The notes under the pieces were generated by a model that was not told where the DNA came from, did no database searches, and saw only the letters and a list, made by a program, of their open reading frames with translations. Both the position numbers and the translations under genes were made by a program. Shown piece after piece: positions 57,866-64,000 of a DNA stretch of 64,000 nucleotides (its first letter is position 1; each line of letters begins with the position of its first letter). Location: positions 1 to 64,000 of the forward strand of contig JADWOT020001149.1 in the NCBI GenBank assembly GCA_036345935.2. Reading direction: 5' to 3'. The DNA is from Taenia hydatigena. Its lineage: Eukaryota > Platyhelminthes > Cestoda > Cyclophyllidea > Taeniidae.

Positions 57866-60484
57866 GCGAGGCGGTAGTGGTTGTATGGGCTCCTCCTGTA
57901 GATTAGTCAGAGGAAATAGGGGCGTGGTTATAATGCGCTGGTCGAGAATTTGAGCTCTTAGAAGTACAATTATATCCTTCATTCAACTCTCCTTCCCATA
58001 CCTGACTATCTGCAGCCATTTGTCGTCCCATAGGATTTGAAAAGAACTCGCATCTTTGGTGGTTCACTGACAGCGTGGCTTCATGGTGTAGTGATTAGAA
58101 CCCAGGAATTTGAGCCATGTAACCTCCCCCCTCATTCTTTGCCCACCAGCTACCTCTATGTGTCAACTTAATGGAAGAAGAATGTTGTGCATGCTGAAGC
58201 AGTGGCAGATAAGCGGGATAATATAAGTCTAGCTTATTGCATGACACCTTCGGTGCCTTAAGCCAGAAGAAGGTTAGAACTGCTCTTAATATTCGTTGGC
58301 GCACAGCACGTATAACAGTACCGGTCGAGGCTTCCTTGAAGACAATCGAGCACATAATGCTGAGGCAAGATACATATATTTAGCACACAGCAAGAAAATG
58401 GGGCTGATGGCATAATGCGGAGGCAAGAGTGAGATGGTGCTGCATCATTCTTATTTAACCCCTACCATTCCTGCTACAATTGCTTTAATTGCACCCCTCT
58501 GTGTCCATCTTCACTGCCTGCAGGATTGTCTGGCCCTCTGGGCTGGCTGGCTTCCATACCTGGCTGCGTAGGCGCCTAGTTATTTGCCTGCTACACAGAC
58601 TTGCCGGTTGGCTAAACGCCTAACTGGCTGAATCTAACGCTGTTTGATTAAGCGTCTACATGCATTTTTGGATAACCAGGAAATGTCGTGTCCTAACTAA
58701 TTGGCTAGCTGGGTAACTATCTTCTTAAATTCACTTCTTCCTGCTTTAATGGCTGAGCTACTGTTGGGGTGGCTGCGAATTTCTAATTAAAATTTGAACG
58801 ATATATGCTGGCTTAAATCCAGTGGCGGTTCAGGTTGCTTCAACTTCATTTCCGTTGAAGCTCTTATTGTCCCCACTTTCTCTTCTAGTCCTTTTTCTTC
58901 TTTTCTGGATTAACATTTTTGCATTTCGCACTGCTTTTCTTTGACGCATTCGCTGGCTGGGGAAAAGAGTAAAATCCGAGAGGCGACATCTAAAGTGCGG
59001 TATGAAATGGATGCCAATGAATTGAGTGAAGTCATAATAATGGCCGACTAGATTTGTTAACCAATGAATCAATTAGCCAAGCAGAAAGCTTTAATCTGAC
59101 TTGGGTGAAGCTAAATACCAGATCGTCAAAGGATTTTACAGAGAAAAATGACATGATTAAATGCGCAAATTAAAACTGCTCACGCAGACGTACAACTGCA
59201 CGGGATTTACTTCGACAATAAAGAGGGCATTTCTTCGTAACCGCTGTTTTAATGTGCTATTTGATCCAACTCTCTAAATTGCAAACTATGAACCTTGGTA
59301 ATGTGAAAGGCGAATACGTTTGCGCTGTACTATGCACGAGCGTGCACTTATTGCAGGCTCTTTGACAGTTTTCGCGAAGATCTAAGTATAGAGACAACGA
59401 AAATGATAAAGACCGAACATAGGCAATGCGGCAGGTTGATGGTCCTCTACAGTGCGAATCAGAAACGGGCATATCTTTATTCTTAATTGCACGATTAGAG
59501 TCTGCAATGAGCTAAAATATTTGGAACAGAGGATGTTGATGACTACATTAAGCATAGATCTCTGATTTTTGTCTTACCATTGGGGTTGTGCTACGCGAGA
59601 TCGAGCTAATACATGCGTGGATGGCGATGATGGTAAGCTCTCGATTGCCGGTCTTCCTTATCTTACTTTACTTAGGCCCTTCTTGTTATATTCTATTATC
59701 TTTCCCATTCAATTGCGCTTGCATTTTAATGTAACCAAGCCTGGAGTCTTAATTCCACTCAGCTGCTAGCACATTTAATGAAGTGGCTTTCAGCCATCAA
59801 TGACTTGATGAAGGGGACGTTTTCCTTAAGGTCAGGACATTTGCAGCAGGTGGCCTTATTTCGTGACAGTAAGGCATCATAACGAACCAAAGGAATCTGA
59901 CTAGCTGCCTCCATTCTTCCTGCTTCTTACCTTGCAATTTAATCAGTACACTTTGCTGAGTCGTTTAGTAAAACTTGATATAACTCAGTGATATGAAAGG
60001 CAATTTATTTTGATCTATTGAATCAAAAACGGAAGCACAGGATCCACATGCAGCTGCAAGGCCCCATAGCTCCTTGCCTTTGATATTGGCTCAAAGAACC
60101 CTGTTTGAGTGGAGTCAAACGCATCACAATTCTTAGCTTTAAAAGTTTAAGCTTTATGCGCTGCATTTATCAAGGCCGGATTCATTAGTCAGTAAGGTAA
60201 AAGAGAAAGCCACATGCTATTTTCGTACTCCTACTTAACTATTAACACTAATTTTAATTTTGGTGGGAGCAGGTGCCTTAATATAGCTTCGCCGCCTAAC
60301 TTGTGCTGAGATTAAAAGTCAGCTCAAACAGAGAGCTATTTAACACTCCTTAAGTTGTGCTTGTCAGTAAGTGTTAAAAGGCTTCAGTATTTTGATATTC
60401 ACGCGAATTAAAGGCTCGATGGACAGAGAAAGTGTAAACCTAAGGCTGCGGTTAATGTGGTCTAATTCAGATAGCTGGTCGCAG
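57866..60484. other. Stretch with no supported gene, some tRNA-box-like motifs
   Basis: Two short plus-strand segments resemble pol III box A followed by a weak box B: about 57916-57958 (TTATAATGCGCTGG with AATTTGAGCTC) and about 58078-58118 (GGTGTAGTGATTAGAACC with AATTTGAGCC). Neither folds into a full tRNA. They are likely eroded SINE-like pieces. The remainder holds only short frames without recognised content. Confidence 0.35.
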
Positions 60485-60543
60485 AAATGGAAGACAAGCT
60501 TTTGCTAGACTATGTAGATTTTGCCGTCCTAAGAGCCCAGAAG
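60485..60543 (+). CDS. Candidate short first coding exon upstream of AIMP1
   Basis: An acceptor (TAGCTGGTCGCAG) ends at 60484, an ATG follows two bases later (60487), and a donor (AAG/GTAAAA) starts at 60544. The 19 codons read MEDKLLLDYVDFAVLRAQK, an amphipathic helix like the N-terminal helices of AIMP1 proteins. It could be an alternative or upstream exon of the gene at 61670. However, it ends in phase 0 while the 61670 exon needs phase 1 to keep its frame (direct joining reads a stop). A missing exon, a different acceptor or a separate gene would therefore be needed. Confidence 0.3.
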
Positions 60544-61669
60544 GTAAAAAATGATGATCATAAAGCACCATACGAGGTTGACCTTATGTAGGCGGTTATT
60601 AGAGGGGCTATATAGACATAAATGTACCAAGTAAAGTAGGAAGAAAGTGTAGTTCGTAAATAATAGAATAACGCCACAACACCTTGACACCAACGCTACT
60701 AAGGAGTTTGTTAAAAGGCTTTAGAGGCTCATTCCATTATATTGCTAACGCTTAAATTTTCTCAATGCGCTGTCTTGAAAAGGGGTGTGATGCATTAGTT
60801 TGATGATCAAGGATGTGCAGGCTGTCATTACAAAGCCGATCAAAGCTGCTAGCTTCTTACAGAATGACCAAAAATATTCCAACGTAGAAAGATAACTTAA
60901 ACTAGTAATAATTTTGTTTACTGAACGGGGTGGTTTCTTTATGGTCTTGATAAAGTGCCTGGCTGACAAACGAAATATTTAACAATATTGTAAATACAAA
61001 AGGAGAACAAGCACAAATCAAGGATTGAGAAAAACAATTCTTGCAAGAAAACAGTTCCTGCTATTAGTAATCTAATGCATTTATAGACTCCCGAAATGGC
61101 CTAAGCAAAAAGTAGAACAAAATTAGGACCTAAAACGAGGCCCACGAATTATACACACCGAATTTAAGATAAACAAACCACATTTTCTGACAAAGCAAAT
61201 TGATAAAATCAAAGCCTATATGTAGAACCATAATATACACAGAGTAATTTAAAAAATTGTTTGCAACCAAAATTGTTTAGCAAGACTGTTACAAGCATGA
61301 CCTCATTCAGCGTTTGCATCAGGGATTGAGCGTATTGGTTGCTGTTGCTTAGTCCCCAATGGAACTGGGCACCTAATTCACTTTTATCATTTTTAACTGC
61401 GAGCTTAGTTGATAGGTTTAGTTAGATGACATATATTTTTAAAAATAGGATCACATTTTATGTGATGCTGCGTTTTTACCACCACCGGTACCAAAATATC
61501 ATTGTTGCTTGATCGATATTGCCTCGAATACAGTTCTAGTATGAAATGTTTAATTCACAAAAATGGAATTAATAACTTGTTTTTAGTGCTTTTTCTTTCC
61601 AATTCACTCTGTGGTTCTACTCTGAAGTTAACTTTCGAAAACGCTGACATGCGTTTTTACCAATCGCAG
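60544..61669. other. AT-rich DNA upstream of AIMP1
   Basis: It contains no recognisable exon and presumably holds the upstream region or an intron of the AIMP1-type gene. No clear TATA-type promoter can be singled out in such AT-rich sequence. Confidence 0.4.
61650..61669 (+). promoter_or_regulatory. Splice acceptor 11 nt before the AIMP1 ATG
   Basis: A pyrimidine-rich tract (GCGTTTTTACCAATCGCAG) ends in AG at 61669, and ATG follows at 61681. An acceptor this close upstream of the start codon, without an obvious in-phase upstream exon, is the usual position of spliced-leader addition in flatworm mRNAs. It could equally be the acceptor of an ordinary intron after a 5' UTR or upstream coding exon. 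Confidence 0.45.
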
Positions 61670-61680
61670 ACCTCATATTA

Positions 61681-63184
61681 ATGAAAATGACCTCCGAGGA
61701 ACTTGCTGAGATTGTTGAGGATAAGATCCCTCTTCTTGCAAATTGTGATGAGGATGCAATTAAGCACGCTGAAATGGTGTATGCCGAAAGCAATGCCCAG
61801 CTCCATCAAGAAATTGATGCCCTTAAAGAGAGATTGAATTATCTGGAAATTATGGCTGGTTGTAAGTTGCTTCCCATTCAACTTTTAACAGGAGCCTCGT
61901 AGACACTCAACCCTTCCCTTCTACACTTCAAATTCCTACTAAAAACGCGAAACCTACTGCTCCGCTCTCCTCTACTCGTCCAAGAAACAAACCTGGTGCG
62001 TTCTTCTTGCTTGATTTATATGGTAATACCGTTGCTGAGGTGTTCGACTCTCTCGCTTTGGGTTGTTTAGTTTCTCTTGTTACGGTGTTTTGTTTTCACT
62101 GTATTTTCTTCTTTAAAATGAATGTTCAGTGATATGGTTACATTAATCCCGTGTTAAAATCAACTGTTCTAGGTTTCACTTTTGGTTTAGTCAGGTTTTA
62201 ATTCCTATAGATTTAACCAGCATAATGGCCTTGCTACTCGGTCAAGGCAAAATTATGCAGTTTTGTAGGAACAACCGGTCATATTTGTTATTTTGCGATG
62301 CAAAGTGGAAATGCTCAGTACATCTTTGTCGCGAAAAAATTGTTTTTCTCAATCGCTATCTAAATAGCAAGATACATCCTAAGTACGCATACCCAATCAC
62401 ATGCTACTGGAGGATGACATGCATTTTTTTACGAGATCTGGGTTTGCCCCTCCTGATATTATAGACAAAGCAGATACTTTGATAAGCGGGGCGTACCGCT
62501 AAGTGACAAAAGGGGATTTGACATCAACAAAGCGTTTTCATCGTCATCGCTGCATGGTCTTGCATCTGCACCATTTATGGAGATTTGGACTTGATAAACT
62601 CAAAACCGTTGGCAACCAGCTTCATCCCACTTCAATATAGTTAATGGTGCTGCAAAAACGCCGTCATCACATGGAGGCAGAACTAAGCATGCTTTGTGTT
62701 TTAATTGCACTTATTTTTCACTAGCTTCTTTTCGTTTGGTCCAAAATGGATAATGACATTTGCGATGCATATTGATCAGTAAGGTGGCTGTACATTGCCT
62801 TATGCTCTTCCACTATTCACGATGGGAATTCGGTCAAGCGCGTTTACCGCTAATTTGATTCATATACTTGTAGCGGCCTCCCTTCATCTTTTAGACGCAA
62901 AAGTCTCTTGGGGTTATCAACTTATCAATTCATTTGTTGCATATCAATAGTATTGTGTCATGTTGCATTCCGCATGCCCAATTCTTGGAGTTGATAGCAA
63001 CCTTTACTCTTCTTGTAACTCAGATAAGAAGCATTTCACTCGTGGTGCTAAACCAAAGCCTCCATCAAAAGGTGGACAGAAGGACAAAGATCCATCTGTT
63101 GACGTCAGTCGCATCGACATGCGAGTGGGCAAAATCGTGGAGGTGGAGCACCATCCTGACGCGGACTCACTCTATGTAGAGAAG
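61681..63184 (+). CDS. AIMP1: AIMP1-type multisynthetase complex protein, 5' part
   Basis: Aminoacyl-tRNA-synthetase-complex-interacting protein 1 is a cytosolic scaffold that binds tRNA and arginyl-tRNA synthetase. Three exons join in consistent phase: 61681-61861, 61903-61995 and 63024-63184, giving 145 codons. Residues about 1-60 ([15 protein letters not shown], later [18 protein letters not shown]) form the coiled-coil region. Residues 61-91 are a Pro/Thr/Ser linker ([16 protein letters not shown]). Residues 92-117 are Lys-rich. From 118 the EMAP-II/tRNA-binding OB fold starts ([26 protein letters not shown]). The exon ends in phase 0 after VEK at a GTTAGC donor, and the rest of the fold must lie beyond 64000. 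The coiled-coil N-terminus separates it from tyrosyl- or methionyl-tRNA synthetases that carry the same C-terminal domain. The start could also be M61687 or an upstream exon. Confidence 0.85.
61862..61902 (+). other. 41-nt mini-intron in AIMP1
   Basis: The donor GTAAGT starts at 61862 and the acceptor TAG ends at 61902. Splicing here avoids the in-frame stop that reading through, or using the earlier CAG at 61889-61891, would create. It also restores a frame that continues in phase into the exon at 63024. Introns of 30-45 nt are a known feature of flatworm genes. Confidence 0.65.
61996..63023 (+). other. AIMP1 intron, about 1 kb
   Basis: The donor is CTG/GTGCGT at 61996 and the acceptor is CTCTTCTTGTAACTCAG ending at 63023. 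Both flanking exons split the same codon (G/AT), which supports the pairing. The 79-codon frame at 62225-62464 inside it has no recognisable content. Confidence 0.65.
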
Positions 63185-64000
63185 GTTAGCCGCAATTGCT
63201 TTTCGTCTAGGTATCCTGTCGCCATTGCGGCAGCATTAACAAAGCATGCAGCCTGCTCATACTTCTTGTAAGAACATTTAAGGCGTTGAATGACTGTTAC
63301 CTCTGATTTATGTCAGTAAAACGTCTTTGAACATTTAGAAACCAGTTTAATTCGGCTCAACTTGTTTTATCCTTTACAACCCCTTTTTTAACATGAAAAG
63401 TGGCTGTTATTTGACTGTAAGCTTTTTTTCTGCGTAAATGCCTAATATTTTAGAATGTTCACATCACATCATTTTTAAGGACCACCCCAAACTTGAACTA
63501 GCTTTGTGGCGCGAATTCGATCCTGCTCTTCCTGCAAATTAGATTTCTGGCAAATATACCTGCGTTCTGAGTCGTCAGAATAAATTTAAACCTAAAAACG
63601 CAGGTCTTTTTACAGATTAGGCACTAATTGATAACTTTTGACGATCTTTAGCACTACCAAAGCAGTATAAATTACGGAATAGACTCATTTCGGCGATTTG
63701 TGTTGGAGGGTAACGCAGGCTAGACACTTTATAGCAAATCTCAAACCTTGTTGAAACTTTCACTGATCCTCTCAAGCAAAAGTATACCAGGTGATCTAGT
63801 GAATATTGCGGTTATTCGTCAACTATTTATATATAACTTTGGCCGGTGTTCTGTTACGACAAAACCATAGAGGACTCGGAAAATGATTTTGATAGTCTAA
63901 TCTTTCGATGATTATATCTTTGCAGTTCCCAATACAATCTATCAATTAGGTGAAAACTTTGCGGCAAGTGGCTGCAGATTTCATACGCCTTCGTGGCTAG
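63185..64000. other. AIMP1 downstream intron, no further exon visible
   Basis: No segment encodes the next part of the EMAP-II domain, so the intron that begins with GTTAGC at 63185 appears to run past the window end. The DNA is AT-rich with no other feature. Confidence 0.5.

Noticed and set aside
59928..59955. CTTACCTTGCAATTT, resembling the tapeworm spliced-leader sequence as I remember it
   Set aside because: Only about 15 nt match a sequence recalled from memory. The expected 3' end and donor are absent, and no SL RNA gene structure is visible.
62225..62464. 79-codon frame inside the AIMP1 region as an extra exon
   Set aside because: The flanking AIMP1 exons already split one codon consistently (G/AT), and the frame has no EMAP-II or linker similarity.
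1..64000. CRISPR arrays, bacterial operons, complete transposase or reverse-transcriptase genes
   Set aside because: None seen on either strand. The sequence has eukaryotic introns and repeats, and no frame shows polymerase or integrase motifs.

Overview
This window looks like a gene-poor, repeat-rich stretch of a metazoan nuclear genome, most likely a parasitic flatworm and perhaps a cestode. The support is moderate. The one clear gene is split into short exons with consensus GT-AG borders. One of its introns is only about 41 nt, the size of the mini-introns common in flatworms. An acceptor lies 11 nt before its ATG, as expected for spliced-leader trans-splicing. A decayed HSP70 fragment also fits, because tapeworm genomes carry many HSP70 relics (family knowledge, not proof). 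There are no operons, ribosome binding sites or bacterial-type genes. Most open frames are chance or repeat-derived.

Layout. 1-4.2 kb: a nearly identical direct duplication (1-1577 and 2622-4199) with an ambiguous base (N, 1578) exactly where homology stops. 4.5-7 kb: an old dispersed repeat, related to 42.4-43.0 kb, in purine-rich DNA. 7-15 kb: AT-rich DNA with two unrecognised open frames and a perfect hairpin. 15.29-16.16 kb: an HSP70 nucleotide-binding-domain pseudogene with TAA, TAG and TGA in frame. 19.0-24.0 kb: two copies of a repeat, each ending in an arginine-tRNA-like module on the minus strand (anticodons TCG and ACG). 25-36 kb: eroded repeats, including a roughly 1 kb element with an Arg(TCT)-like module that recurs at 56.8-57.9 kb. 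44-54 kb: scattered C2H2 zinc-finger-like exons on both strands plus other exon-like open frames. 60.4-63.2 kb: the 5' part of an AIMP1-type gene on the plus strand, truncated by the window end.

Function. The only confident active gene is AIMP1, a scaffold of the multi-aminoacyl-tRNA-synthetase complex with a coiled-coil N-terminus and an EMAP-II tRNA-binding domain. The zinc-finger exons may belong to one or more long-intron transcription-factor genes or may be decaying fragments. They cannot be linked into a transcript from sequence alone. The most unusual signal is the repeat system: at least three copies carry tRNA-like modules that all read as arginine isoacceptors, with different anticodons and different repeat bodies. 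All alignments here were made by eye. Repeat borders are approximate.
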